Shown in pieces: positions 1 through 7,207 of a DNA stretch of 10,013 bases (position 1 is the stretch's first letter; every line of letters starts with the position of its first letter). A program made the position numbers and the translations under genes. The DNA is taken from positions 1 to 10,013 of the forward strand of contig WBXJ01000101.1 of the NCBI GenBank assembly GCA_008933045.1, in the 5' to 3' direction. The notes beneath the pieces are model-generated. The model did no database searches, had not been told where the DNA came from, and saw nothing but the letters and a program-made list of their open reading frames with translations. The stretch comes from Verrucomicrobiota bacterium (GTDB taxonomy: Bacteria; Verrucomicrobiota; Verrucomicrobiia; Limisphaerales; SXQI01).

Positions 1-1111
1 ACTTGGGTAAGGGAATGTCCTGTAAAACGCGATCGGCGATGAGTTGGGCTGAGTCACCACGGTGCCAAAGTTCTAGGGCTTTTTGAGACTCAGCACGTCG
101 AACCGGATCTCTAACCAAATCTACCAGAGCAGGCAATACCACATCGGCCGTGAGACTTTCCTGAGACACTAATAACGCAGCTCCAGATTGAGCGACCTCT
201 CGGGCGTTGAAATGTTGATGATTGTCGGCGGCGGCAGGGTAGGGGACAAGCAGGGCGGGTATTCGGAGCGCGGAGAATTCAGCAATCGAAGAGGCTCCTG
301 CTCGACTGATGGCGACAGTCGCCGCGCCTAACGCTAACTCCATCTCTGTAAAAAATGGGTGAACCACGGCCCGAGTTCCGGCATCTTGATAAGCAGTTTT
401 TACGGCTTCAAAATCTTGTGGTCCTGTCAGATGAAAAAACTGGAGTTCTGGGAGTGCGGCGATGAGCTTTGGTAACAAGGTAACCACACCACGATTGATG
501 CCCTGCGCTCCCTGACTTCCGCCCATGACTAGTAACACAGGACGCTCAGGATCGAGCCCCAGTGCCATGCGGCAAGCTCCTGGATCACTTTCCTGAAACT
601 GCGATCGCACGGGAGTTCCCACCACTTGCACCGATGCATTGCCGAAACGGTTAGCAGTGCTCGCAAATCCCACGAAAGTGTGGCTGACCCACGGCGCGAG
701 CCAGCGATTGGCTCGACCTGGGATGGTGTTTGCCTCATGCAAAAAGGTGGGGATCCCTTTCAGTCGCGCGGCGACGATCGGTGCGGCACTGGTGAATCCG
801 CCCATCGCGAGCACGGCACTCGGTTGCGCTTGTTTAAAATACGCCCGAGCTAACCGCAGTGATTTCAAAAAACCACGGATAAACGCGACTCGATTTTGAT
901 TGGCCAATCCCACCGCTGGCCAAGCCTTGATCTCCATGTCCTGCGTCCCCCGAACAGCCTGCTGATCCACTTCTTTTTCTGAAATCAAGAGAGCAATCCG
1001 GCAGCCTCGAAATTGGAGTTCTTCGGCGACGGCTAGGCCAGGAAAAAGGTGCCCGCCGGTGCCGCCGCAAGCGATAGCGATCAAGGGATGTTGTGGTGAA
1101 CCTTGGGTCAT
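1..1111 (-). CDS. murG: UDP-GlcNAc--lipid I GlcNAc transferase MurG, 3' end cut by window edge
   Basis: Peripheral membrane GT28 glycosyltransferase on the cytoplasmic face that adds GlcNAc to lipid I, giving lipid II. 370 codons are read before the window edge; MurG proteins are usually about 355-375 residues, so only the last codon or few are missing. Motifs I read directly are the glycine-rich loop GGTGGHLFP (16-24), GGFTSAAP (104-111), HEANTIPGRAN (125-135, where E. coli has HEQN), GGSQGA (197-202), SRAGASSIAEF (269-279) and PYPAAADNHQHFNA (290-303), the donor-binding signature. ATG at 1111-1109 overlaps the ftsW TGA stop by four bases, and no Shine-Dalgarno sequence is seen, so it is probably translated by coupling. 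murC would be the expected next gene beyond the window. Confidence 0.96.
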   Translation of the reverse strand, partial: MTQGSPQHPLIAIACGGTGGHLFPGLAVAEELQFRGCRIALLISEKEVDQQAVRGTQDMEIKAWPAVGLANQNRVAFIRGFLKSLRLARAYFKQAQPSAVLAMGGFTSAAPIVAARLKGIPTFLHEANTIPGRANRWLAPWVSHTFVGFASTANRFGNASVQVVGTPVRSQFQESDPGACRMALGLDPERPVLLVMGGSQGAQGINRGVVTLLPKLIAALPELQFFHLTGPQDFEAVKTAYQDAGTRAVVHPFFTEMELALGAATVAISRAGASSIAEFSALRIPALLVPYPAAADNHQHFNAREVAQSGAALLVSQESLTADVVLPALVDLVRDPVRRAESQKALELWHRGDSAQLIADRVLQDIPLPK

Positions 1112-2250
1112 GCGGAAAGTTCGACGCTGGTCAATGTGGGTTTATGGTTTGGCAGATTATCGGAGTTAAAATCTTCATCTGCAGGCGCACTTTGGGCTGC
1201 GATGTTAAAAAGAATCCCAATACAACTTAACATCATGAGCAGGCTGGAGCCGCCGTAGCTGATGAAGGGCAGAGCTAACCCTTTATTGGGTAATGCACCC
1301 GTCACGACGCCAATGTTAATGAAGGCTTGGAGACTGATCAAAAATGTAATGCCTGTGGCGAGCATGTAGCCGAAGGTATCCCTCGCTCGCATCGCAATAA
1401 AAACTCCACAAATCAGGATCACCAAAAACCCTGCGACAACGCCCACGGTCGCGACGAGACCGAGTTCTTCTCCCACTACGGAGAGGATGAAATCTGTGTG
1501 GCCTTCGGGGACAAACCCGAGTTTTTGGCGACCATTACCCAAGCCCAAGCCTGTTGTGCCTCCTGATCCGAACGCGAGCATGGCTTGCCAGCCTTGGTAG
1601 CCGGTTTTAGTGCGGGTTTCCTCTTGATTCAGCCAGCTATGAATGCGACTGCCGCGCATGGGATCGTTCAGTAAGGAGAAAACGAACAGCGCAATTCCCA
1701 AGGCACCGATGGGTATGAGATGACGTAACTTTACGCCCGCGACCACAAGCATCACCCCACAAACGGCAGCAACCAATGCGGCGGAACCTCGATCAGGTTC
1801 TACAAAAATTAGACCGACCACTGATCCAATGAGCAGACCTGGCAGGATCAACCCTTTTCCAAATCGTGGCATGTGACGTTGGAACCGATCGACATACGCG
1901 GCCAGCGCGATAATCAGGCAAAGTTTCGCGAGCTCCGAAGGTTGAAAGAGGGCGAACCCGAGTTTAAACCAGCGGCGGCTGCCTCCTCGACGAACACCAA
2001 TGCCGGGGATGAGAACAAGGATCAGCAAGATGATCGCGAGTGCTAACATGACCCACGCCACTTTTTTGAAGAGCCGGTAGTCTACACGCGCTAATACGAC
2101 CGCAGCGATCAAACCCGCGGCGCACCAAATCGACTGCATCCTCAGAAGGTGTGTCCCATCCTTGGCGGCAGCGGAGCTATAGAGCATGACCATTCCCAAC
2201 GCCAGCAAGGAGCAAATGGTCAACAGGAGAATGGTTGTGACGGCTTTCAA
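1108..2250 (-). CDS. ftsW: Septal peptidoglycan glycosyltransferase FtsW (SEDS family)
   Basis: Polytopic membrane enzyme of the SEDS family that polymerises lipid II into glycan strands at the septum, working with FtsI. At 380 residues it has normal length and about ten hydrophobic segments. Visible signatures are RRGGSRRWFKLG (87-98), FQPSELAKL (102-110), EPDRGSA (151-157), PEGHTDFILSVVGEELG (248-264), which contains the catalytic-type Asp253 (E. coli Asp297), and NKGLALPFISYGGSS (322-336). A polar cytoplasmic tail follows about residue 355. The start is TTG at 2250: an in-frame TAG lies two codons upstream, and the first internal ATG (residue 20) would cut into the first membrane helix. 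There is no good Shine-Dalgarno sequence, and a strong hairpin lies just upstream, so initiation may be weak or controlled. The stop overlaps the murG start as ATGA. FtsW rather than RodA is inferred from the dcw position. Confidence 0.96.
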   Translation of the reverse strand: MKAVTTILLLTICSLLALGMVMLYSSAAAKDGTHLLRMQSIWCAAGLIAAVVLARVDYRLFKKVAWVMLALAIILLILVLIPGIGVRRGGSRRWFKLGFALFQPSELAKLCLIIALAAYVDRFQRHMPRFGKGLILPGLLIGSVVGLIFVEPDRGSAALVAAVCGVMLVVAGVKLRHLIPIGALGIALFVFSLLNDPMRGSRIHSWLNQEETRTKTGYQGWQAMLAFGSGGTTGLGLGNGRQKLGFVPEGHTDFILSVVGEELGLVATVGVVAGFLVILICGVFIAMRARDTFGYMLATGITFLISLQAFINIGVVTGALPNKGLALPFISYGGSSLLMMLSCIGILFNIAAQSAPADEDFNSDNLPNHKPTLTSVELSA

Positions 2251-2260
2251 GAACTAAAGG

Positions 2261-2310
2261 CACTCGGTTGACGAGGGTCGCTGCTGGTTTCGCGCAGCGA
2301 CCCTTGAGTG
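2261..2310 (-). promoter_or_regulatory. Strong hairpin between the LysM gene and ftsW
   Basis: A perfect 10-bp inverted repeat, GGGTCGCTGC and GCAGCGACCC (2275-2284 with 2294-2303), encloses a 9-nt loop. An outer CACTC/GAGTG pairing (2306-2310 with 2261-2265) can extend it across an internal loop. It begins just after the LysM stop and ends ten bases before the ftsW start codon. No T-run follows on the minus strand, so it is not a classical intrinsic terminator. An mRNA-processing or stabilising element, or a structure controlling ftsW translation, fits better. The GAGTG that could serve as a weak ribosome binding site lies in the outer stem. Confidence 0.6.
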
Positions 2311-2316
2311 AGATGA

Positions 2317-3096
2317 TTATTGACCAACGGGAGCAGCCACGGGCGCTGGTTTTTCTGGTTTCCCAGCAGGAATCTTCAGTTTCTGATTGGCGAGCAGACG
2401 ATTGGTCTTCATGTCGTTTGCATTACGAATGGCAGCGACAGTGGTCTGATGTTTTTTGGCGATGGAGGTGAGGGTTTCACCGGGCTTAACAACGTGAACT
2501 AAGCCGGCATCCGTCGAGCGGGTTGGAGGCAGGCTGGTGCTCAAATCAGTCGTGGGTGCGCCTGTGATGCTGACAGGAGGTGCCGTCGCCTCGATGGCTG
2601 GAATGGAAATCTTTTGTCCGATCTTCATTTTTTTAGGATCCACATTCGGATTCGCCTTCACCAGCGCGTTGAGGGAGACCCCGTTGTCTTTTGCGATCTT
2701 GGCGAGGAAATCGCCTTTTTGGACGGCGTATTCTTTGGAGCTGGCAACAGGTGCGGGCACCGGCTCGATGTAAACTGTAGGCTGACCCTTCGGGGGAAGG
2801 GGGGTAATTGTGCCGTCGGGTCTAGGTGCGGCAATCACGTTTGTGGTTACCACTGAGTTGGATGGGTTGGAATACAAGTTGGTGCCGGGGTCGAAAGGCG
2901 GCAGGGTTAATGTATTCGTGGTAGTGTCGGTTTCAGCAACACGGCTGCTGGGTTTACAGCCTTGCATCAGCAGGAGGCCGAAGAAAAGCACGTGGACAGC
3001 GATGATGGAGGCGACCCAGATGCGGACGCTTCCGGCTCCTTTGAGAGCCTTCTGGCTGAGCGAACCTTGGGGAATGAGTGGGCTAGGGGTGTTCAT
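2317..3096 (-). CDS. Membrane-anchored protein with two LysM domains
   Basis: A 259-residue peptidoglycan-binding protein in the position of chlamydial nlpD. Residues 1-23 are a short, basic cytoplasmic lead, and 24-46 (VRIWVASIIAVHVLFFGLLL and following) are a single membrane segment ending MQGC. Cys47 could be lipidated, but the lipobox is poor (Met-Gln-Gly before Cys), so a plain membrane anchor is as likely. Residues about 50-120 are a Thr/Pro/Asn-rich, probably disordered linker. LysM 1 covers about 122-167 (YAVQKGDFLAKIAK to IGQKISIPA) and LysM 2 about 199-244 (VHVVKPGETLTSIAKKH to NQKLKIPA). A short Pro/Ala tail follows. There is no M23, amidase or other catalytic domain. It would bind glycan strands in the periplasm and may help place or regulate septal enzymes; that role is inferred from context. 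The start ATG at 3096 has no Shine-Dalgarno sequence, and an A/C-rich leader precedes it. Confidence 0.92.
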   Translation of the reverse strand: MNTPSPLIPQGSLSQKALKGAGSVRIWVASIIAVHVLFFGLLLMQGCKPSSRVAETDTTTNTLTLPPFDPGTNLYSNPSNSVVTTNVIAAPRPDGTITPLPPKGQPTVYIEPVPAPVASSKEYAVQKGDFLAKIAKDNGVSLNALVKANPNVDPKKMKIGQKISIPAIEATAPPVSITGAPTTDLSTSLPPTRSTDAGLVHVVKPGETLTSIAKKHQTTVAAIRNANDMKTNRLLANQKLKIPAGKPEKPAPVAAPVGQ

Positions 3097-3150
3097 GGGT
3101 TGTGTGGAACGTTTTTGTTAGCGGTTAGTTGTTTTTTGTTGGTCTGGTGT

Positions 3151-3164
3151 TAAGTGAGGACTTA
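3151..3164 (-). other. Small second hairpin next to the murD hairpin
   Basis: The minus-strand sequence TAAGTCCTCACTTA forms a 5-bp perfect stem with a CCTC loop. Its loop is complementary to GAGG in the loop of the adjacent larger hairpin (3186-3190). The hairpin starts on the last base of the T-run. The rest of the gap before the LysM gene (about 3097-3150) is an A/C-rich leader on the mRNA strand without a clear promoter or Shine-Dalgarno sequence. Confidence 0.35.
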
Positions 3165-3203
3165 AAAAGTGCCCAGTGCGTTTGTCCTCTACAAACGCGC
3201 TGG
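3164..3203 (-). terminator. Possible imperfect intrinsic terminator after murD
   Basis: On the minus strand, bases 3203-3191 pair with 3185-3173 around the 5-nt loop AGAGG. The 13-bp stem has a single C-A mismatch, and its core is GCGTTTGT/ACAAACGC. Four bases after the stem comes a run of five T (3168-3164). This looks like a weak rho-independent terminator or attenuator that could reduce read-through from murD into the LysM gene, ftsW and murG. The spaced, short T-run makes complete termination unlikely. Confidence 0.5.
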
Positions 3204-3238
3204 AAAGTTTAAGGGGTTGTTGTTGGTTCAGGAGCATG

Positions 3239-4645
3239 TCAGTTTTGTGGTATTGTGGAGTGGGCATGGCCTGCGGTTTCCTTCCACTGTTCTACCGCTT
3301 GTCTAAAAACTTCGCCGCGATGTTGGTAATTCTGGAACATGTCAAAACTGGAGCAAGCTGGAGAAAGCAGGACGAAGTCACCAGTTTCCGCATTTTCCGC
3401 TGCATTACGTACCGCTTCTAGCAACGAATCCTGCAGGGTGCAAGGAGTAAACAGACTCCATGCGGCGCGAAGTTTTTCTCGGCTCTCTCCGAGGAGAAAT
3501 GCACCCTTCACGCGGCGTGCTAGCAGGGGGCAAAGCTCGTGGTAATCTAGTCCTTTATCCCTGCCGCCAGCGATCAACCAGACATTAGGTTCGCCGCCTC
3601 GACCTTCGGAGATCGACTCGATACCCTTGCGTACGGCATCGACATTCATGGCTTTAGAATCATTGATAAACTGGACTCCGTTTACCTCAGCGATGAGTTC
3701 GCAGCGGTGCGGGCCGCCCGGGTAGGATTTGAGTGCCTCCTTCATCTCCTCAAGAGGCAGTCGCAGCACATGTCCCACCGCGAGTGCCGCCATTAAATTC
3801 TCTGCCTGATGAGGACCCCGCAACAGGCAGTCCTCTAAATCCAAAAGCGGACCGGTCCAACCCGGGAGTTTGCTGACCAATAAACTTCGGTCGAGATGGA
3901 TGTCAGCATGACGATTGGACGCGCTGAAGGTGATGGTTTTTGAGGGGATCGGGAGTTCAAGGGAGCGAATCTGCGCCAATGCTTCGCTTTGGATTATCGC
4001 CCAATCAAACACCTGTTGATTCTGGAAAACTCGTGTCACTGTCCGCACATAATTTGCCATCCGATCATAACGATCCATGTGGTCGGGTCGGAGATTCAAG
4101 AGGACAGCGACGCTGGGTCGAAAATGTTCCACGCTCTCCAGTTGGAAGGAATTGACCTCGAGCGCGACGAAATCGAGTTGCCGCGTTTGCTGGGTGATCG
4201 CACACATGGCCTGTCCACTGCCTCCGGCGGTTGTGACATGGCGATTTGCCAAACGCATCGTCCGCTGGATCAGTTCCGCGGTCGTAGTTTTGCCGTTGGT
4301 GCCCGTGACGGCGATGCTCAGGCAGTAGTATTTTTTTGTGGCCAACTCGAGATCGCTAATCACGTGGCAGCCTCGCAGTATCAATTTCTGAACGATGGCT
4401 TCCGTGCGTGAAACACTGCTGCTCAGGACCACGAGATCGAAGTTCGTGTGTGCGATGTTCCGTTCGTGAGTAATGAAGGTGATCCCTGCATCCAGCAAGG
4501 CGGCGAGTTCGGCGGTGGGTAAAGGGGATGGATCCAGACTGAACGCTTGAACCTCGACACGTTCCGAGAGCAGCAGGTGGCACGCGGCCTGTCCGCTCGC
4601 ATCAAGGCCGAGAACCAACGCCGTTTTTCTTAATAGAGCCAGCAT
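3239..4645 (-). CDS. murD: UDP-MurNAc-L-alanine--D-glutamate ligase MurD, variant at carbamate lysine
   Basis: Cytoplasmic ATP-dependent ligase that adds D-glutamate to UDP-MurNAc-L-Ala. I choose the ATG at 4645 (468 residues), 2 nt after the mraY stop, because it starts directly on the uridine-binding domain (MLALLRKTALVLGLDASGQ); a GTG at 4687 would add 14 residues inside mraY. Visible motifs are the P-loop GTNGKTT at 115-121, EVNSFQLE at 163-170 (usual ELSSFQLE), NLRPDHMDRY at 184-193, GPHRCE at 311-316, NDSKAM at 328-333, AGGRDKGLDY at 359-368 and LLSPACSSFDMFQNY at 426-440. Two key positions differ. Aligning YVRTVTRVFQNQ with the usual YxxAKxRIFxNQ puts Val203 at the carbamylated lysine (E. 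coli Lys198). NDSKAT has Met333 in place of its Thr. The P-loop and most other motifs are intact, so I still call an active or specialised MurD. The stop TGA is followed by a hairpin-containing gap. Confidence 0.93.
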   Translation of the reverse strand: MLALLRKTALVLGLDASGQAACHLLLSERVEVQAFSLDPSPLPTAELAALLDAGITFITHERNIAHTNFDLVVLSSSVSRTEAIVQKLILRGCHVISDLELATKKYYCLSIAVTGTNGKTTTAELIQRTMRLANRHVTTAGGSGQAMCAITQQTRQLDFVALEVNSFQLESVEHFRPSVAVLLNLRPDHMDRYDRMANYVRTVTRVFQNQQVFDWAIIQSEALAQIRSLELPIPSKTITFSASNRHADIHLDRSLLVSKLPGWTGPLLDLEDCLLRGPHQAENLMAALAVGHVLRLPLEEMKEALKSYPGGPHRCELIAEVNGVQFINDSKAMNVDAVRKGIESISEGRGGEPNVWLIAGGRDKGLDYHELCPLLARRVKGAFLLGESREKLRAAWSLFTPCTLQDSLLEAVRNAAENAETGDFVLLSPACSSFDMFQNYQHRGEVFRQAVEQWKETAGHAHSTIPQN

Positions 4646-4647
4646 GT

Positions 4648-5796
4648 TTAACGAAGTTTCAAGCTGCCGAGTGCGATCAGTGCGCACAGGATGGATAGGA
4701 TATAAAATCGGGTGACGATCTGCGATTCATACCACCCTTTTTTTTCAAAATGATGGTGAAGCGGAGCCATCAGAAAAACGCGGCGCCCTGTGCCCGTTCG
4801 CATCCGTGTCCATTTGAACCAGGACTGTTGGATGAGGACCGAGACGGCTTCGGCAACAAACACACCGCCTGCAATGAACAGAATGAAGGGTTGATGAATC
4901 AGGACAGCCATAATTCCCAACGCTCCTCCGAGTGCCAGTGAACCGGTATCCCCCATAAAAATCTGAGCTGGATGACAATTAAACCAGAGGAAACCTAACC
5001 CAGCACCGATCATCGCGGCACAAATCACAGTGAGTTCGCCGGCTCCGACGATATAGGGCAATTGAAGGTACGCAGCGAATTTGGCGTTTCCTGCGATATA
5101 GGTCAAAACCAAGAACACGACGGAGACAATTAAAGTGCAACCAATCGCCAACCCATCAAGCCCATCGGTAAGGTTGACCGCATTCGAGCTCCCCACAATT
5201 GTCAGAGCACTTAACACAATCCCGACTACAGCAGCTCCTGTTAAGACGGGATGCTTGTAGAAAGGGATCATGATTTCCGTCACGAGATGGCGAGTCTCGG
5301 GCAGGTAATACAGGTAGAGGCCGATGAACCCAGCCAGGAAAGTTTGCACCGTTAATTTGATGGCTGACGTTGCGCCCAGATTGTTCTGCTTGGTGATCTT
5401 CGCATAATCATCGTAGAAGCCGAGTCCGGCGAGAACTACCAATGAGAGCAAGGTGAGGATCACCATTTCATTGAACTGAGTCCAAAGCAGGGCGGAGATA
5501 TCCATGGAGAGAACAATGAGAACGCCACCCATGGTGGGGGTTCCTTTTTTGCTCAACAAACGGCTCTTGAGATCGCCGCCCTCTTCAGCCTTGTCGAGAT
5601 AATGTTGACCGAACTTTAATTCTTTCAACATCCGGATAATCTTAGGGCCAAGGCACCAACTGACGAGCAAGGCGGTGATCGCTGCGGCTGCAGCACGAAA
5701 AGTGATGTAACGAAAGACCCGTAACGGCGAGAGGGTGTCCTCCCAGCCAGTGGATTTAGCCCAGTCGAGCAGATAAATAGAAAAATAGTAGAGCAT
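4648..5796 (-). CDS. mraY: Phospho-MurNAc-pentapeptide translocase MraY (lipid I synthase)
   Basis: Polytopic inner-membrane enzyme that transfers phospho-MurNAc-pentapeptide from UDP to undecaprenyl phosphate, giving lipid I. The 382-residue length is slightly above the usual 320-360, with an N-terminal lead (MLYYFSIYLLDWAK) of the common MraY type. Family signatures are intact: KKGTPTMGG at 83-91, the Asp pair in FYDDYAK at 127-133, NAVNLTDGLDGLA at 205-217, PAQIFMGDTGSLALGG at 276-291, and the cytoplasmic motif APLHHHFEKKGW at 344-355. Many hydrophobic segments separate them, as expected for about ten transmembrane helices. The ATG at 5796 lies 13 nt after the murF stop and has no visible Shine-Dalgarno sequence, so it probably relies on coupling. 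The TAA stop is 2 nt before the chosen murD start. Confidence 0.97.
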   Translation of the reverse strand: MLYYFSIYLLDWAKSTGWEDTLSPLRVFRYITFRAAAAAITALLVSWCLGPKIIRMLKELKFGQHYLDKAEEGGDLKSRLLSKKGTPTMGGVLIVLSMDISALLWTQFNEMVILTLLSLVVLAGLGFYDDYAKITKQNNLGATSAIKLTVQTFLAGFIGLYLYYLPETRHLVTEIMIPFYKHPVLTGAAVVGIVLSALTIVGSSNAVNLTDGLDGLAIGCTLIVSVVFLVLTYIAGNAKFAAYLQLPYIVGAGELTVICAAMIGAGLGFLWFNCHPAQIFMGDTGSLALGGALGIMAVLIHQPFILFIAGGVFVAEAVSVLIQQSWFKWTRMRTGTGRRVFLMAPLHHHFEKKGWYESQIVTRFYILSILCALIALGSLKLR

Positions 5797-5809
5797 TGCG
5801 TTGGGCGTG

Positions 5810-7207
5810 CTAGGTCTGGGGGTTCATGCAGTTGTCGAACAGGGACTGAACGACTCTTTCCAGACGTGCTGCACGCGAAGCTTTCAATAAAATCACATCA
5901 CCAGCACGCAGGAGGGAGCGAATTTTAGCACTAACTTGGTGGATCTCATCAATTTGTTCAACATCCGCTAGTCCCGCTGCATGGGCTGCTCGGCCTATGA
6001 TTAACCCCTGCGCCCCGATCGTCAATAAAGTGTCTACAGAAGTTTGCGCTGCAAACCGTCCGACCTCCTCGTGTGCCGTTTTGCTGGAGTCACCGAGCTC
6101 GCCCATTTCTCCTAGAATTGCGATCCGTCGACCTGTGCAGGGGTAATCCCGTAGGGTCTCCAAGGCAGCAATCATTGAATCTGCGTTCGCATTGTAGGTG
6201 TCATTTAAAACCGTCCAGCCGTCCCCATGCTTGATCTCTAAGCGCATTTTAGCACCTTGGCATTCGGCCAAGCCGCGCCGTAGAACGGCGCGGCTCAGTC
6301 CGAGTTCCCTCCCGACTCCGAGAGCCAAGGCCGCGTTGAGTGCCTGATGGCGGCCAATTAAATTGATGTGGTAGTCCCCGTCGTATTCAGGTTCCGGAGT
6401 TTCAACGCGGAAAGTGGTTCCCTCCGGCAGGTTTCGGAGATGGCTGACGCGCCAATCATTGTCGTGGCCAAAACCAACCTTCACGATTCGCGCTCGGGTA
6501 CGGGCTAGAATCTCCGTGAGACAAGGCATATCTCCGTTGATAAAAAGTACGCCGTCGGCTGGCAGCGCTTCGGCGATCATTCCTTCCTCGCGGGCCACGG
6601 CTTTGATATTACCAAAGAATTCGAGATGTTCCCGACCCACAGACGTCAGTATCCCGAATCTAGGTGCGATGAGGTCTAACAACGGTGCCAGTTCGCCGGG
6701 GTGATTGGTTCCCACTTCCAAGACCGCTGCTTGATGTGTGTGTTCCAATCGAAGCAAGGTGGCGGGAACACCCACGTCGTTATTAAAACTGCCTTCGCTC
6801 GCCAGGGTGATCAACTCGGTGCCAAGCACGGAAGCGACTAACGCTTTGGTGGATGTTTTGCCGTTGGATCCTGCTATAGCAATGACAGGGAGAGAAAACT
6901 GACGGCGATAAGTGCCCGCTATTTTTCCGTAAGCTTGGCGCACGTTCGCGACCTCGATGCAGACAAGGCCCACGGGATATTTCGAGGATTTCCCAGCGTC
7001 AACCAAAGCCGCTGCCGCACCGCGTGCGAGGATCTGGGGCAGGAAATCATGTCCGTCAAAGTTCTCTCCTTCCAGTGCTACAAACAGGTCGCCGACTTCG
7101 ACCTGACGGGAGTCCGTGGAGACCCGTTGGATGAGACATTCCGTGGATACTCCTCGTAATTGCCCTGAGCAACTTTCGGCGATTGATTGGAGTGTCAGCG
7201 GTTGCAT
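5810..7207 (-). CDS. murF: UDP-MurNAc-tripeptide--D-alanyl-D-alanine ligase MurF
   Basis: ATP-dependent cytoplasmic ligase that adds the D-Ala-D-Ala dipeptide, completing UDP-MurNAc-pentapeptide. The 465-residue length is typical. The N-terminal uridine-binding domain includes STDSRQV (about 30-36). The ATPase domain has an intact P-loop GSNGKTS at 113-119, then EGSFNNDVGVP (138-148) and EVGTNHPGEL (164-173). GRHQALNAALAL (285-296) and NDTYNAN (335-341) follow, with ILGEMGELG (364-372) and KASRAARLE in the C-terminal domain. Residue 208, in VAREEG, is glutamate where E. coli-type MurF has the carbamylated lysine; other MurF lineages also lack a lysine there, so this alone does not argue against activity. 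The ATG at 7207 shares its A with the TAA stop of murE (TAATG). A TAGGA Shine-Dalgarno-like sequence lies eight bases upstream at 7216-7220. murF is followed 13 nt later by mraY. Confidence 0.96.
   Translation of the reverse strand: MQPLTLQSIAESCSGQLRGVSTECLIQRVSTDSRQVEVGDLFVALEGENFDGHDFLPQILARGAAAALVDAGKSSKYPVGLVCIEVANVRQAYGKIAGTYRRQFSLPVIAIAGSNGKTSTKALVASVLGTELITLASEGSFNNDVGVPATLLRLEHTHQAAVLEVGTNHPGELAPLLDLIAPRFGILTSVGREHLEFFGNIKAVAREEGMIAEALPADGVLFINGDMPCLTEILARTRARIVKVGFGHDNDWRVSHLRNLPEGTTFRVETPEPEYDGDYHINLIGRHQALNAALALGVGRELGLSRAVLRRGLAECQGAKMRLEIKHGDGWTVLNDTYNANADSMIAALETLRDYPCTGRRIAILGEMGELGDSSKTAHEEVGRFAAQTSVDTLLTIGAQGLIIGRAAHAAGLADVEQIDEIHQVSAKIRSLLRAGDVILLKASRAARLERVVQSLFDNCMNPQT

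Noticed and set aside
200..220. MurG donor-site differences (HEAN for HEQN) as a sign of altered function
   Set aside because: All glycine-rich and donor-binding motifs are intact, and the single Gln to Ala change is within the variation expected among MurG families.
2275..2303. Intrinsic terminator between the LysM gene and ftsW
   Set aside because: The stem is strong, but no T-run follows on the transcribed strand, so it is listed as a structural or regulatory hairpin.
2810..3121. Open frame of 103 codons on the plus strand over the LysM gene start and upstream gap
   Set aside because: Mostly antisense to the LysM gene, low-complexity translation, no start signal.
3097..3150. Promoter for the LysM-ftsW-murG segment
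   Set aside because: No -10/-35 pair of the sigma-70 type can be made out in the A/C-rich leader; a promoter of another type cannot be excluded.
3989..4411. Open frame of 140 codons on the plus strand
   Set aside because: It lies wholly antisense to murD, has no recognisable domain and no ribosome binding site; it is a shadow of murD codon use.
4646..4687. GTG start for murD at 4687, adding 14 residues
   Set aside because: The extra residues (MRTDRTRQ and following) lie inside mraY and have no counterpart in the MurD fold, while the ATG at 4645 starts at the first strand and sits 2 nt after the mraY stop.
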